Below, one piece after another: positions 23,198-31,715 of a stretch of DNA of 64,000 bases (positions are counted from its first letter, which is position 1; every line of letters begins with the position of its first letter). The notes beneath the pieces are model-generated. The model did not search any database. It saw only the letters and a program-made list of their open reading frames with translations, and was not told the origin of the DNA. The DNA comes from an uncultured Acidimicrobiales bacterium (GTDB lineage Bacteria; Actinomycetota; Acidimicrobiia; Acidimicrobiales; SZUA-35). The stretch lies in assembly GCA_937922785.1 (NCBI GenBank), contig CALAJQ010000034.1, positions 31,403-95,402 on the forward strand. Direction: 5' to 3'. The position numbers and the translations under genes were made by a program.

Positions 23198-23710
23198 TTA
23201 CAGCTCTACAGCAGCTGGAAAGTAGTCATCTTCGAAGTCGAGGTAGTCGTCTTCGAAATCAGTTTCGTGACGGCCATAGTCATCCAGGTAAGTGACCTTC
23301 TGGCGCTGTTCTGTTTCGATTGCGCCAGCCCGAGCAGCCAAACCGATGAATCCTGCGAGCAGAACATCCATGCTGATCTGAAGAGCCCAGAAGATGCCGC
23401 CAAAGGCGATTCCCAGCAGCAACGAGGTGACGACTGAAATGCAAAGTGAAAGGAACACTTGGCGACGGCGGTTCTTGGCCGGTTGCGCTCTCCAAGCTGC
23501 AGGGCTGAAAGTCGTTCGCCGTTCCTTTTCACCATTCTGAACTGCTAAAGACCGGCGTGGTGCCTTTGCTAACTGAGTCAGCTGACGGTTGAAGTCGCCG
23601 ACTGAGTCTGTGCGGTCTCGTTGAATCAAACTTTTGATTAGTGGGACACCAAGCATCCAACCCCAAGCGGCGGCTAGAGCAGCGATGACGATTACTGGTA
23701 TTGAGGGCAT
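23198..23710 (-). CDS. Hypothetical integral membrane protein
   Basis: 170 residues with an N-terminal helix ('IPVIVIAALAAAWGWMLG'), a basic cytosolic loop ('AWRAQPAKNRRRQVFLS') and two further helices (about 83-125), then an acidic tail ('FEDDYLDFEDDYF'). This resembles uncharacterised actinobacterial membrane proteins of similar topology, but I cannot name the family. Downstream of moaC by 35 bp on the same strand, so possibly in its transcript. Confidence 0.75.
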   Translation of the reverse strand: MPSIPVIVIAALAAAWGWMLGVPLIKSLIQRDRTDSVGDFNRQLTQLAKAPRRSLAVQNGEKERRTTFSPAAWRAQPAKNRRRQVFLSLCISVVTSLLLGIAFGGIFWALQISMDVLLAGFIGLAARAGAIETEQRQKVTYLDDYGRHETDFEDDYLDFEDDYFPAAVEL

Positions 23711-23745
23711 TAATTAGATTCCTGAAGTATGAGTGTTGGTAACTG

Positions 23746-24228
23746 TTAAGACTGTCCGCGCTTGTAGGTTCCCGATTTTCCGCCTGTCTTTTCCCACAAA
23801 GCGATTTCGCCGATGACCATTGCCTTGTCGGCTGACTTGCACATGTCATACACAGTCAAGGCGGCAATTGAACAAGCGGTGAGCGCTTCCATTTCGACGC
23901 CCGTTCGATCGAACGTGTCGACTTGGGCCTCAACCTCGACATAGTCGTCGCCGACTTCGAAGTTGACAAGTGCGGCGCCAACCATCACCGGATGGCATAG
24001 CGGTATCAGATCGCTGGTTCGCTTTGCAGCTTGGATCCCGGCGATACGGGCGACAGCAAGCACATCACCCTTTGTGATGCCACCTTGAATTATCAGCGAA
24101 GCCGTTTCTGGCTTCATCATGATCCGACCCTTGGCAACGGCGCGGCGGTGCGTCGAGTCCTTGGCGGTGACGTCGACCATGCGGGCACGGCCCATGGGGT
24201 CTAGGTGGGTGAAAGCGCCTTCGGTCAC
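23746..24228 (-). CDS. moaC: Cyclic pyranopterin monophosphate synthase
   Basis: 160 residues, the usual MoaC size. It acts with MoaA to convert GTP to cyclic pyranopterin monophosphate, the first step of molybdenum cofactor synthesis. Landmarks: '[18 protein letters not shown]', '[11 protein letters not shown]' with the catalytic-site His, and '[26 protein letters not shown]'. The GTG start is fixed by TAGTAT exactly 6 nt upstream. It lies downstream of moaA on the same strand, with its own promoter. Confidence 0.96.
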   Translation of the reverse strand: MTEGAFTHLDPMGRARMVDVTAKDSTHRRAVAKGRIMMKPETASLIIQGGITKGDVLAVARIAGIQAAKRTSDLIPLCHPVMVGAALVNFEVGDDYVEVEAQVDTFDRTGVEMEALTACSIAALTVYDMCKSADKAMVIGEIALWEKTGGKSGTYKRGQS

Positions 24229-24234
24229 CGCAAG

Positions 24235-24240
24235 ATACTA
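24235..24240 (-). promoter_or_regulatory. Leaderless -10 (TAGTAT) for moaC
   Basis: TAGTAT on the minus strand is exactly 6 nt before the GTG at 24228; one of the closest matches to TATAAT in the window. Confidence 0.6.
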
Positions 24241-24310
24241 GTGCCCCGCCACTAGGTAATCTGCCATGGTATAGGCGAGATTTTCCTGAGTCTGCTAGCG
24301 GTTTCGGACT

Positions 24311-25294
24311 CTAACCGCCGAGTTGGCTCATCGACTTGGACGGTCGAATGAAATGGACCTGACCGATTGCGTGGCCCGCCCACTTACGGTGAACTTCGCC
24401 GGCAACCAGTTTCAACAAGTCAGCATCGCTTGCACCGTTACGCATTGGGTCAAGCAGGTCAACATGGTCCAACGCAAACAAGCAGTTCCGAAGCTGACCG
24501 TCGGCAGTTAGACGGATGCGGTCGCAGTCTCCGCAGAACGGCTTGGTCACGCTGGCAATGACGCCGAACTCACCCTTGCCATCGTCATAGGTGAAACGCT
24601 CTGCTGGGGAGTGACCACGATCCATCGGAGTGAACGCGAAGTGCTTAGCCGCTACGTCGAGAATCTCCTGGTAGCCAACAACTCGCTTTGGCGACCATTC
24701 GCCTTGGGCGTCCAAAGGCATGAACTCGATGAACCTTACGATGACTCCTTTATCTCGACCCATCTTCAGGAACTCAAGGACCTCGTCATCGTTGATACCC
24801 CGCATAAGCACGGCGTTCACTTTCACCGGCTTGAATCCGGCGTTGACTGCAGAGTCGATACCTTCCAGAACTCTGCCCAGTTCGTTTCGACGGGTCAGTT
24901 CCAGAAACCGCTTCTCGTCAAGAGTGTCGAGGCTTACATTTAGTCGCCTCAGGCCGGCGTTTCTCAGGTCTGCAGCGACCAGAGCGAGGGTGGCCCCGTT
25001 GGTAGTAAGCGACATGTCAACATCGAGCCGAGCAAGCTTTTGAACCAGGACCGGAAGTCGGGCACGAACCGTCGGCTCTCCCCCAGTAAGGCGAATCGAC
25101 TTCACGCCTGCTTGTTCAACCAGGAGCTTTGCGACCCGTTCGATCTCTTCAAACGACATGATGTCTTTGCGGTCTAGCCACTGCATGCCCTCTTCGGGCA
25201 TGCAGTACGCGCAGCGGAAGTTGCAGCGATCGGTTACCGATATCCGCAAGTCAGTATGAACCCGGCCAAAGGTGTCAATGAGAGAAGTAGTCAC
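24311..25294 (-). CDS. moaA: GTP 3',8-cyclase (radical SAM)
   Basis: A radical-SAM enzyme of about 327 residues forming 3',8-cyclo-7,8-dihydro-GTP. The N-terminal [4Fe-4S] motif is 'CNFRCAYC', followed by 'RLTGGEPTVR'. The C-terminal cluster is 'PFCGDCDRIRLTADGQLRNC', and the functionally important C-terminal Gly-Gly is present ('SQLGG'). I choose GTG 25294 ('VTTSLIDTFGRVHTDLRISV'): the track start lies inside a neighbouring palindromic region, and TAACCT sits 8 nt upstream. Its promoter overlaps the 3' end of the truncated AbiEi-like gene. Confidence 0.95.
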   Translation of the reverse strand: MTTSLIDTFGRVHTDLRISVTDRCNFRCAYCMPEEGMQWLDRKDIMSFEEIERVAKLLVEQAGVKSIRLTGGEPTVRARLPVLVQKLARLDVDMSLTTNGATLALVAADLRNAGLRRLNVSLDTLDEKRFLELTRRNELGRVLEGIDSAVNAGFKPVKVNAVLMRGINDDEVLEFLKMGRDKGVIVRFIEFMPLDAQGEWSPKRVVGYQEILDVAAKHFAFTPMDRGHSPAERFTYDDGKGEFGVIASVTKPFCGDCDRIRLTADGQLRNCLFALDHVDLLDPMRNGASDADLLKLVAGEVHRKWAGHAIGQVHFIRPSKSMSQLGG

Positions 25295-26144
25295 TGTTTC
25301 CAAGGTTAGGCCCCCAACCGCATATAAAGCGAGCCGCCCCACCTATGCATCTGTCTGGGCGTAACGCCCGGTGGGTGAGCGTTACGCCCAGACAGTTCCA
25401 GGAAAGTGATCGATCTGGCCAGGCGAAATCAACAAAGTACCGTCGCTGGTCGGCGTTGATTTCATACTGCGAGAGTGGGGGCGGGTATCCCGCTTGCTTG
25501 AAGATGGCCTTGGCAGCACGCTCGTAGCTACTCAACACCGAGGCTCCAGGCATTCGAGCCTTGAGAATTTGTCGAATCTTAGGCAGGCCGGGTTTGCCCT
25601 TGCGTGAGAGTTCTGCAACCCGCTGTGCGATGTCACGATAGGTGAAGAGGTCTCGATTGGTAGCTTCAGTTAGTTGCAGCCCGATCGTGTCGTACGAACT
25701 AGCGAAACTGCAGTCCAGTACCGAGCGGAGCGCAGTGGTAACTGTCAGACCCGAACGCTGCGTGATGTCTCCCGGGTGCAAGTCGCGAGATTCGTGCATC
25801 TGTACTCCGGGGGCCAAGACCCGCCAGCCCTTGGGCCCAATTAGATGGACTCGCCCTTTAGAGCTGCCAGGGAGACCCCAAATCTTGAGAGCCGTGGCGT
25901 GACCAAGTGCTTGCTGGGTAGACATGGTCTTGGCGGCTAAATGAATCAGTTCGTCAAAGCCATATGTGACTTCGACCACCCTGAAGACACCTCGTTTGGT
26001 ACGCACGAGATGGCCGGTCTTGCACCATCTAGTAACGGTAGATTGCGGGACTCCCAGTGCCAAAAGTTCGGCGGTGGTGACAAAACCGCCAGTACGAGAC
26101 GCAGCCGCCTGGACCTTCTGATAGCGAGCAAGTATGGACGGCAT
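25275..26144 (-). pseudogene. AbiEi-like winged-helix/DUF559-type protein, C-terminally truncated by a palindromic repeat
   Basis: The N-terminus is an AbiEi-type winged helix ('TGGFVTTAELLALGVPQSTVTRW', 'HLVRTKRGVFRV') and the middle is the AbiEi C-terminal-like region ('QQALGHATALKIWGLPG', 'VTTALRSVLDC'). The last recognisable part starts a Vsr/DUF559 nuclease-like domain ('YFVDFAWPDRSLSWN') but breaks off exactly where the 25351 repeat begins; the last ~35 codons are repeat and moaA-promoter sequence. About 60 residues of the nuclease-like core are missing, so function is doubtful. No AbiEii toxin partner is adjacent. A start at 26144 behind AAGGG is reasonable. Confidence 0.7.
25351..25395. 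repeat. Palindromic repeat, copy 1
   Basis: Perfect 17-bp arms CTGTCTGGGCGTAACGC and GCGTTACGCCCAGACAG around an 11-nt loop. Similarity to copy 2 extends left through 'GCAT'. It lies inside the 3' end of the truncated AbiEi-like frame, 57 bp upstream of the moaA start. No T-tract follows on either strand. Confidence 0.9.
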
Positions 26145-26250
26145 GGCGGACCCTTGATTGATGACAATCTCGGAGGCTCACACGGCACTCGAAATATCCA
26201 ATCTAGCGGCTGGGCCCCGACGCACCGCTCGCGCCAGGAAAACTACGCAT

Positions 26251-26295
26251 CTGTCTGGGCGTAACGCCCGGTCGGTGAGCGTTACGCCCAGACAG
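26251..26295. repeat. Palindromic repeat, copy 2
   Basis: Identical to copy 1 except one base in the loop, in the same orientation and exactly 900 bp away. It begins directly after the stop of the lipoprotein hydrolase gene and is followed on that strand by 'AGTTTTCC', so here it could also serve as the transcription terminator of the galU-moeA-hydrolase operon. Confidence 0.9.
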
Positions 26296-26298
26296 ACG

Positions 26299-27123
26299 TT
26301 AGGTATTGGGGAGGATCTTGAGCACAGCAGCCCACGATTGGGAGCTGGGGTCGATGTGGGCGAAGTGGTCTTCGCCTTCAATCAGCACCTCGGCGAGATC
26401 CAGACCAGCTCGAAGCGAGTACTTCGGAGCCACAATGTCATCGGCGGTGCCACTGACCACAACTACCTCGGCTGACCCTTGTTTGGGCTGAGCTATCTCA
26501 TAACGTTCTGGCCACTCGTCGGACGTGCCCCCCAAGAAATCCAATACCGCACCGTTGCCGATCCGATCTGCTGCGCCTGCGTACAGATCACTTACCGACC
26601 CTTGACCTATGACCAGCTTGGGTTCGACAATTGGCTTTGCGCCGGGGACGCCTTCGGGCAACAGGTTCCTTGACCCCGACCACAGTGCCAGGTGCCCTCC
26701 GGCGGAGTGGCCAACAACCGACACCCGATCAAGATCGAGGTAGTAGGTGCTTTCTAACTCGGCCAGGTAGTCAATTGCCGCGGCGACGTGTTCCAGAGTA
26801 TGAGGCCAACCACCTTTAGCTTCACCGACTCGCCCGTACTCGATGTTCCACACCGCATAACCGTTGGCGTAGAGGTCGGCCGCCAGAGGCTCCATCAGAT
26901 CAGAACTGAAGGCTCGCTTCCAGAATCCGCCGTGCACCAGCACTACCACGGGAACTGGTTCGTCAGTTGCTGGAATCCAGAAGTGGCCATAAGTACTGGC
27001 ATCTTGTCCGTACGCGATTTGTTCAAACTCCACAGCGGTGGACACTTTGGTTTTACCTCCGCAGGCAGAAGCGAGCATTGTTACAACAAGACAGGCAATC
27101 ATCAATAGCCGTCGAGGTCTCAC
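26299..27123 (-). CDS. Lipoprotein alpha/beta hydrolase (kynurenine-formamidase-like esterase)
   Basis: 274 residues. A lipoprotein signal ('LLMIACLVVTMLASACGG', lipobox ASAC) precedes an alpha/beta-hydrolase: oxyanion-hole 'VLVHGGFWKR' (HGGxW as in kynurenine-formamidase-like and carboxylesterase families), nucleophile elbow 'VVGHSAGGH', acid in 'VSGTADDIV' and His in 'GEDHFAHID'. It acts at the cell surface on an unknown ester or amide. Only 3 bp separate it from moeA, so it is the last gene of the galU-moeA operon. Confidence 0.87.
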   Translation of the reverse strand: MRPRRLLMIACLVVTMLASACGGKTKVSTAVEFEQIAYGQDASTYGHFWIPATDEPVPVVVLVHGGFWKRAFSSDLMEPLAADLYANGYAVWNIEYGRVGEAKGGWPHTLEHVAAAIDYLAELESTYYLDLDRVSVVGHSAGGHLALWSGSRNLLPEGVPGAKPIVEPKLVIGQGSVSDLYAGAADRIGNGAVLDFLGGTSDEWPERYEIAQPKQGSAEVVVVSGTADDIVAPKYSLRAGLDLAEVLIEGEDHFAHIDPSSQSWAAVLKILPNT

Positions 27124-27126
27124 GAT

Positions 27127-28335
27127 CTACCGGAGGACCATTACCCGCACTCGTTCCCCAGCGTCGGGGCCATCGCCGTCGGGCAACATCGCCAAGCCAT
27201 TTGCCGCAGCCAACGCTGAAAGCTGATGCGACCCCTGCCCACCAGCGGACCTGACCCACCAGCCACCGTCGGGCTCTTGGCGAACAACAGCTCGATGAAA
27301 GTGTGTCTTGCCGTCTGAGCTGCGTAGCAACGGTTCATCGCAAAGCGCCCAAACCCAAAGCCTCTCGGTGTCGGGGCGACCCATCATCTTGAGCAAGGAC
27401 GGACGAGCGAACAGCTCGAAGCTGACCGAAGAACTGACCGGGTTTCCGGGCAAACCGAAGATAGGCGTGTCGAGCATCTCGCCAAACGCAAACGGCTTTG
27501 CGGGCTTGATGGCGACTTGCATCCAGGCCAAGTCGCCAAGGCGAATCAGCACGCGCTTTACGAAGTCAAAATCGCCCATCGAAACACCACCAGAAGTGAT
27601 CATCACATCGCACTTGTCGGCCGCCGCCCGCAGTGCTGTTTCAATTGCGTCTTCGTCATCAGGAAGCGAGCCCAGGTCGATTGGAATACAGCCAGCCTCT
27701 TCAACCAAAGCCAAAAGCGTTGGACGGTTCGAATCACGGATTTGGCCCGGCGCTAACGGGGCAGGTCCGACTACAAGCTCATCGCCAGTTGAAAAAACAC
27801 CCACACGAGGACGAGCATGAACCACCACAGTCTCACGACCAAGGCTGGCCAGTACACCGAGGTGAGCGGCTGACAATGTCTCACCGATCTCAAAGACGAT
27901 CGTTCCAGGCGTCAGATCGTCGCCTGCTGGACGAACGTGGTTGCCAACTGGCACCGATGCCAGCACGTCAACATCGTCGCCTTCGGTCTTGGTCAGCTCA
28001 ACCATCACGATGGCGTCAGCGCCTTCCGGAATTGGGGCGCCTGTCATTATGCGCATCGCCTCGCCGGCCTCTAATGGGCGAGGTGCCACAGCACCAGCTG
28101 CCACTGTCGCCACGATTGGCAACCGGACCGGGGCAGTCTCTGAGGCTTGGGCCACATCTGCGGCCCTTATCGCGAACCCGTCCATCGCCGTGTTGGGGAA
28201 GGGCGGGATCGACTCGGTGGCCACGATCTGCTCAGCCAGTACTAGACCACGCGCATCAGCGATGACTACCGAGCTGGGGGGCAGAACGGTGATGGCTTCA
28301 GCGACCCGAGCTTTGGCTTCCTCTAGCGGAATCAC
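27127..28335 (-). CDS. moeA: Molybdopterin molybdenumtransferase
   Basis: 402 residues, a typical MoeA length. It inserts molybdate into adenylylated molybdopterin. Landmarks: 'PFPNTAMDGFAIRAAD', 'RIMTGAPIPEGADAIVMVE', 'VFSTGDELV', 'GQIRDSNRPTL', 'ITSGGVSMGDFDFVK' and 'FGLPGNPVSSSVSFELF'. GTG 28335 overlaps the galU stop as GTGA, showing translational coupling. With moaA and moaC nearby it completes much of the cofactor route; moaD, moaE and mogA are not in the window. Confidence 0.96.
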   Translation of the reverse strand: MIPLEEAKARVAEAITVLPPSSVVIADARGLVLAEQIVATESIPPFPNTAMDGFAIRAADVAQASETAPVRLPIVATVAAGAVAPRPLEAGEAMRIMTGAPIPEGADAIVMVELTKTEGDDVDVLASVPVGNHVRPAGDDLTPGTIVFEIGETLSAAHLGVLASLGRETVVVHARPRVGVFSTGDELVVGPAPLAPGQIRDSNRPTLLALVEEAGCIPIDLGSLPDDEDAIETALRAAADKCDVMITSGGVSMGDFDFVKRVLIRLGDLAWMQVAIKPAKPFAFGEMLDTPIFGLPGNPVSSSVSFELFARPSLLKMMGRPDTERLWVWALCDEPLLRSSDGKTHFHRAVVRQEPDGGWWVRSAGGQGSHQLSALAAANGLAMLPDGDGPDAGERVRVMVLR

Positions 28336-29240
28336 ACCAAGCCCTCGCGCTTTGCGACCTCGGCGATGAGCTTGCGTAAATAGGGGCCTAGATCGTCGCG
28401 CTCCAGCGTGTAGTCGATGATGGCGCGCATGTAGTCCTCCTTCATTCCGGTGTCGTAACGACCCTCGGCAAAGGTCAGGCCAAGCATTGGTTCTCGGTCC
28501 ATGAGCTGCACCATCGCGTCAGTTATCTGAATCTCACCGCCAACACCGGGAGGCGTGCGGTCAATCTCTTCAAAGATTGTGGAGGTAAAGAGGTAGCGAC
28601 CCATGATGGCCAAGTCGCTCGGAGCTTCGTCAATCGGCGGCTTCTCTACCAAGCGGGTCACCTTCACAGTACTACCCGCAGCATTACCCGCAGTGTCGCC
28701 CTCGATCGGTTCAATCTCGGCACATCCGTACTTATTGATGTCTTCGTGAGGCACTTCCATAAGGCCGACTACCGACGAACCATGCTGGTTGTAGGCAGCG
28801 ATCATGTTCTTCAGCACGCCGCAGTCCGGATGCATCACGTCGTCTCCGTTGAGGACAACAAAAGGCTCATCGCCCACAAAGGCTTTGGCCTTGCCAATTG
28901 CGTGCCCTAGACCAAGCGCCTCACCCTGGCGAACAAAGTGGACGTTGGCCATCTCGGCTAGACCCTTCACAAGGGCGGCTTCGCTGTCCTTGCCTTTGGC
29001 CGCCAACGCAGTCTCTAACTCGGGGTGGCGATCGAAGTGATCCTCTAACACCTTCTTGTGTCGTGAGGTGATTATCAGCACGTCTTCGATTCCAGCGTCC
29101 ACCGCTTCGGCAATGATGTATTCGATCACGGGGCGGTCCACTAAAGGCAACATCTCTTTGGGAACAGCCTTAGAGAATGGTAGGAACCGGGTTCCAAACC
29201 CGGCGGCGGGGATAACTGCTTTGGTAACTCGCTTAGTCAT
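28332..29240 (-). CDS. galU: UTP-glucose-1-phosphate uridylyltransferase
   Basis: 302 residues making UDP-glucose from UTP and glucose 1-phosphate. The nucleotide-binding 'VIPAAGFGTRFLPFSKAVPKEM' and 'VDRPVIEYIIAEA' motifs, the metal-binding Asp in 'FVVLNGDDVM', 'RLVEKP' and 'RYDTGMKEDYMRA' are all present. First gene of the operon with moeA and a lipoprotein hydrolase. The start is fixed by TAGGGT exactly 6 nt upstream of the ATG. Confidence 0.96.
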   Translation of the reverse strand: MTKRVTKAVIPAAGFGTRFLPFSKAVPKEMLPLVDRPVIEYIIAEAVDAGIEDVLIITSRHKKVLEDHFDRHPELETALAAKGKDSEAALVKGLAEMANVHFVRQGEALGLGHAIGKAKAFVGDEPFVVLNGDDVMHPDCGVLKNMIAAYNQHGSSVVGLMEVPHEDINKYGCAEIEPIEGDTAGNAAGSTVKVTRLVEKPPIDEAPSDLAIMGRYLFTSTIFEEIDRTPPGVGGEIQITDAMVQLMDREPMLGLTFAEGRYDTGMKEDYMRAIIDYTLERDDLGPYLRKLIAEVAKREGLV

Positions 29241-29246
29241 GGCGCA

Positions 29247-29252
29247 ACCCTA
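29247..29252 (-). promoter_or_regulatory. Leaderless -10 (TAGGGT) for galU operon
   Basis: TAGGGT on the minus strand is exactly 6 nt before the ATG at 29240. Confidence 0.6.
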
Positions 29253-29303
29253 GGCCCTCTGGCAGCGACTTTGGAGCAACAGTGCGATACCCTCAGAATC
29301 GCT

Positions 29304-29669
29304 ATGCCGACCTATGAATACCGCTGCACCGAATGTGAAGAGGTCTTTGAGATCTTTCAGTCCTTTACCGAGGACACTTTGGAGACTCTCGACGGCGAAG
29401 ATCACACTCACAAGCTAAAGAAGCTGTTCTCGCCAGTAGGCATTTCTTTCAAGGGTTCAGGCTTCTACAAGAACGACTCTTCGAACAAGAAATCATCGAC
29501 TAGTCCTGCACCGTCAGGGAACGAATCTGGTTCATCCAGCTCAGATTCTGGCTCATCGAAGTCGTCAGATTCTTCAAGTTCTTCCGGGTCATCAGACTCC
29601 GGAAGCTCAAAGTCCGATTCGAGCAAAGGCTCCTCAAGCGACTCAAAGAAGTCTTCTTCTTCCAACTAA
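29304..29669 (+). CDS. FmdB-like zinc-ribbon protein with Ser-rich tail, second Cys pair lost
   Basis: 121 residues from ATG 29304; the track start (29271) adds a non-conserved stretch. The N-terminal 'PTYEYRCTECEEVFEIFQSF' is the FmdB/CxxC regulatory-protein signature, and 'LFSPVGISFKGSGFYKND' is the usual end of that domain. The second CxxC, normally about 20 residues after the first, is replaced by 'LDGEDHTHKLKK', so a canonical zinc ribbon cannot form unless His residues substitute. The remaining half is a low-complexity Ser/Lys/Asp tail common in actinobacterial FmdB proteins. Function unknown. Confidence 0.87.
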   Translation: MPTYEYRCTECEEVFEIFQSFTEDTLETLDGEDHTHKLKKLFSPVGISFKGSGFYKNDSSNKKSSTSPAPSGNESGSSSSDSGSSKSSDSSSSSGSSDSGSSKSDSSKGSSSDSKKSSSSN

Positions 29670-29725
29670 GTCGTCTGCCTAGCGCCGTGTGACAGGCGCC
29701 GCCACAGCTAAAGAAGTAGACACCA

Positions 29726-30388
29726 GTGTCAGACACAGCCAATGTTTCGCGCCCTCCCAGCGACGGTCGCTTTTCCCACGTCATGTCCCAGATCCGATTT
29801 CGCCTAAGGCGGCTCGACCGAAGAAGGTTGGGAGCAATTGCGCTGGCCGTCGCGGCGGCTCTGATGACCCGAAGCGCGCTCACTCGGGCGTCAGCCATTG
29901 AAGCAGGACTCGGAATCAGAGTTCCGGTAGTGGTGGCTACTGAGCCTCTGGTCGCCGGCTCGATCGTGGGCGAAGGCCAAACAGAAGTTGAGCTGTGGCC
30001 CGCCGCCATGGTGCCAGAAGGGGCCTTTCGCAATATCAACCCAGACGCCGAGATGGTTGTGAACTCCAACATTCTTGAAGGCGAGCCAATCACCCAAGCC
30101 CGAGTCAGCTCGGGCAACCTCGGGCTGCGCCTGAATGAGGTAGCGGTAACGCTCCCCCAACCGCTCGCCAAGCCCCCGCTAGAGGTGGGCTACCAAGTGG
30201 AACTGGTTGGCGTGGTTGGAAATTCAACCGACTTCCTGGCCAACGCAACCATTTTGACGACGGGTCGCATTGTGGCCTTCAGCGACGACGCAGTGACGGT
30301 CGCAGTCAGATCCGAAACAATGACAAGGCTAATTGAGCACAACGCCGTGGGTACCGTTGAAGTTGTGGTTACGCCCCAGAGAGGCTGA
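29726..30388 (+). CDS. SAF-domain membrane protein (CpaB/RcpC-like)
   Basis: 220 residues: a basic N-terminus, one transmembrane helix ('RLGAIALAVAAALMTRSAL') and a SAF domain with 'VVVATEPLVAGSIV' and 'MVPEGAF', followed by an OB-like beta domain ('LEVGYQVELVGVVG'). Flp-pilus assembly protein CpaB shares this layout, but no tad/flp genes are near, so the role is open. GTG 29726 is tentative. Its 3' end overlaps the convergent tldE-like gene by 20 bp. Confidence 0.78.
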   Translation: MSDTANVSRPPSDGRFSHVMSQIRFRLRRLDRRRLGAIALAVAAALMTRSALTRASAIEAGLGIRVPVVVATEPLVAGSIVGEGQTEVELWPAAMVPEGAFRNINPDAEMVVNSNILEGEPITQARVSSGNLGLRLNEVAVTLPQPLAKPPLEVGYQVELVGVVGNSTDFLANATILTTGRIVAFSDDAVTVAVRSETMTRLIEHNAVGTVEVVVTPQRG

Positions 30389-31715
30389 CGTCGCCCACTA
30401 CCAAGGTGGGCGCGGCCACGCCCGAGGGCAAGTGTGTTCGGTCAGACCCGATCCGTTCGATGTCTAGCAACATTCGCTGAAGCGTCGACGCAACAGTGCA
30501 CTCGCTGATTGCTTCGGCCAGTTCGCCGTTGCGAATCATCCGACCTTCGACCCCTACCGAGAAGTCGCCAGAGATCGCGTTCACGCCAGAATGTAGACCA
30601 GCGAGCGAAAACACCAGCACGCCGAAATCAGTCTTGGAGATGATGTCTTCCATTGAACCGTCTGACCCCGCTCCGATTGACAGAGCAAGCACTCCGGGAG
30701 AAGGCAAGCCTCGAGTGCCCCTTGCCGCTGATCCAGTTGAACTCACCCCAGCTCGCCGGGCGGTGTACGCGTCATAGAAGTAGCCGTCCAAAACGCCATC
30801 GGTCACTAAGGAGTTGTGTCGGCAGGCCAGACCCTCACCATCGTGGGTATCAGCGCCAAGAGACTCAGGGTCGGTCGGGTTGTCGGCGAAGGTCAGACCT
30901 GGCGCTGCAACCTGCTCACCAATGCGGTCGGCGAACGGAGTCCTGCCTTTGAGGACCCGGTCTCCTGAAAGCATGCCCGCTGTTACACCGATGATGGTCG
31001 CGGCCAATCGAGGTTCCAGCACGAGCGACACCTTGCCTGATTCAGGCTTGGTCGAACCGAGTAGGTCGGTAGCTTGGCTTCGTGCGCGTTCAACGACAAA
31101 ATCTGAATCGAGGTGTGATGGGTGTCTGGCAGCATCCCAGCTGTAACCAGTTTGAGTCCGTTCGCCGTCGGCGGCAAGAGCCTGCACGCTTACTGAGGAA
31201 CCAGTTGCTCGAGTAGTTGCGGTGATGCCCGAGGTTGAAGCTAAGGCAAAAGCTTCAGAGGAGTCGCCGTAGGCGGCGGTGCGAACTCCGGTAATCCGAG
31301 AGTCAGACTCACGTACTCGCCGTTCAATATCGATAGCAATCTTGATCTTGTCATCAGCGGTGACGCTTTCCAGATCATTCCAGAGATCGATATCGACAGC
31401 GGCGACGCCATCAGGTTCGGCTACCCCCGCCCACTCGTCGGCCTCCGCGAAGGTTGAGTTATCTCGAGCGTCAGCAAGAGTTCCGAGCAATACATCAAGA
31501 TCTAGCGAACCAGCACTGGCGAAGCCTTCACGACCTTCGCGAATTACTCGAACTCCAGCCCCAGCTGAACTAGCGCTGGTGAAGCTCTCAACGTCGCCCT
31601 CATAAACCCGGACCGTTGTTGATTGACCCGCAGCACAGGCCACTTCGATCTGTTCGCCCGGTTCGGCGCGTTCTACTAGCTGTTGGGCCAGCGACAAGAG
31701 TTCTTCGGGTTTCAT
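30369..31715 (-). CDS. TldE/PmbA-type metalloprotease subunit
   Basis: 448 residues, the non-catalytic partner of TldD in the heterodimeric TldD/E protease that degrades unfolded peptides and matures some peptide products. Family features: 'FTSASSAGAGVRVIREGREGFAS', 'LVLEPRLAATIIG', 'HDGEGLACRHNSLVTDGVLDGYFYD' and 'NAISGDFSVGVEG'. It lacks the HExxxH motif, as expected of TldE. ATG 31715 overlaps the tldD stop by ATGA, so the two subunits are translationally coupled. Confidence 0.93.
   Translation of the reverse strand: MKPEELLSLAQQLVERAEPGEQIEVACAAGQSTTVRVYEGDVESFTSASSAGAGVRVIREGREGFASAGSLDLDVLLGTLADARDNSTFAEADEWAGVAEPDGVAAVDIDLWNDLESVTADDKIKIAIDIERRVRESDSRITGVRTAAYGDSSEAFALASTSGITATTRATGSSVSVQALAADGERTQTGYSWDAARHPSHLDSDFVVERARSQATDLLGSTKPESGKVSLVLEPRLAATIIGVTAGMLSGDRVLKGRTPFADRIGEQVAAPGLTFADNPTDPESLGADTHDGEGLACRHNSLVTDGVLDGYFYDAYTARRAGVSSTGSAARGTRGLPSPGVLALSIGAGSDGSMEDIISKTDFGVLVFSLAGLHSGVNAISGDFSVGVEGRMIRNGELAEAISECTVASTLQRMLLDIERIGSDRTHLPSGVAAPTLVVGDVSLSGA

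Noticed and set aside
25275-26144. A complete AbiE toxin-antitoxin system
   Set aside because: Only an AbiEi-like protein is present, its C-terminus is broken, and no AbiEii nucleotidyltransferase gene flanks it.
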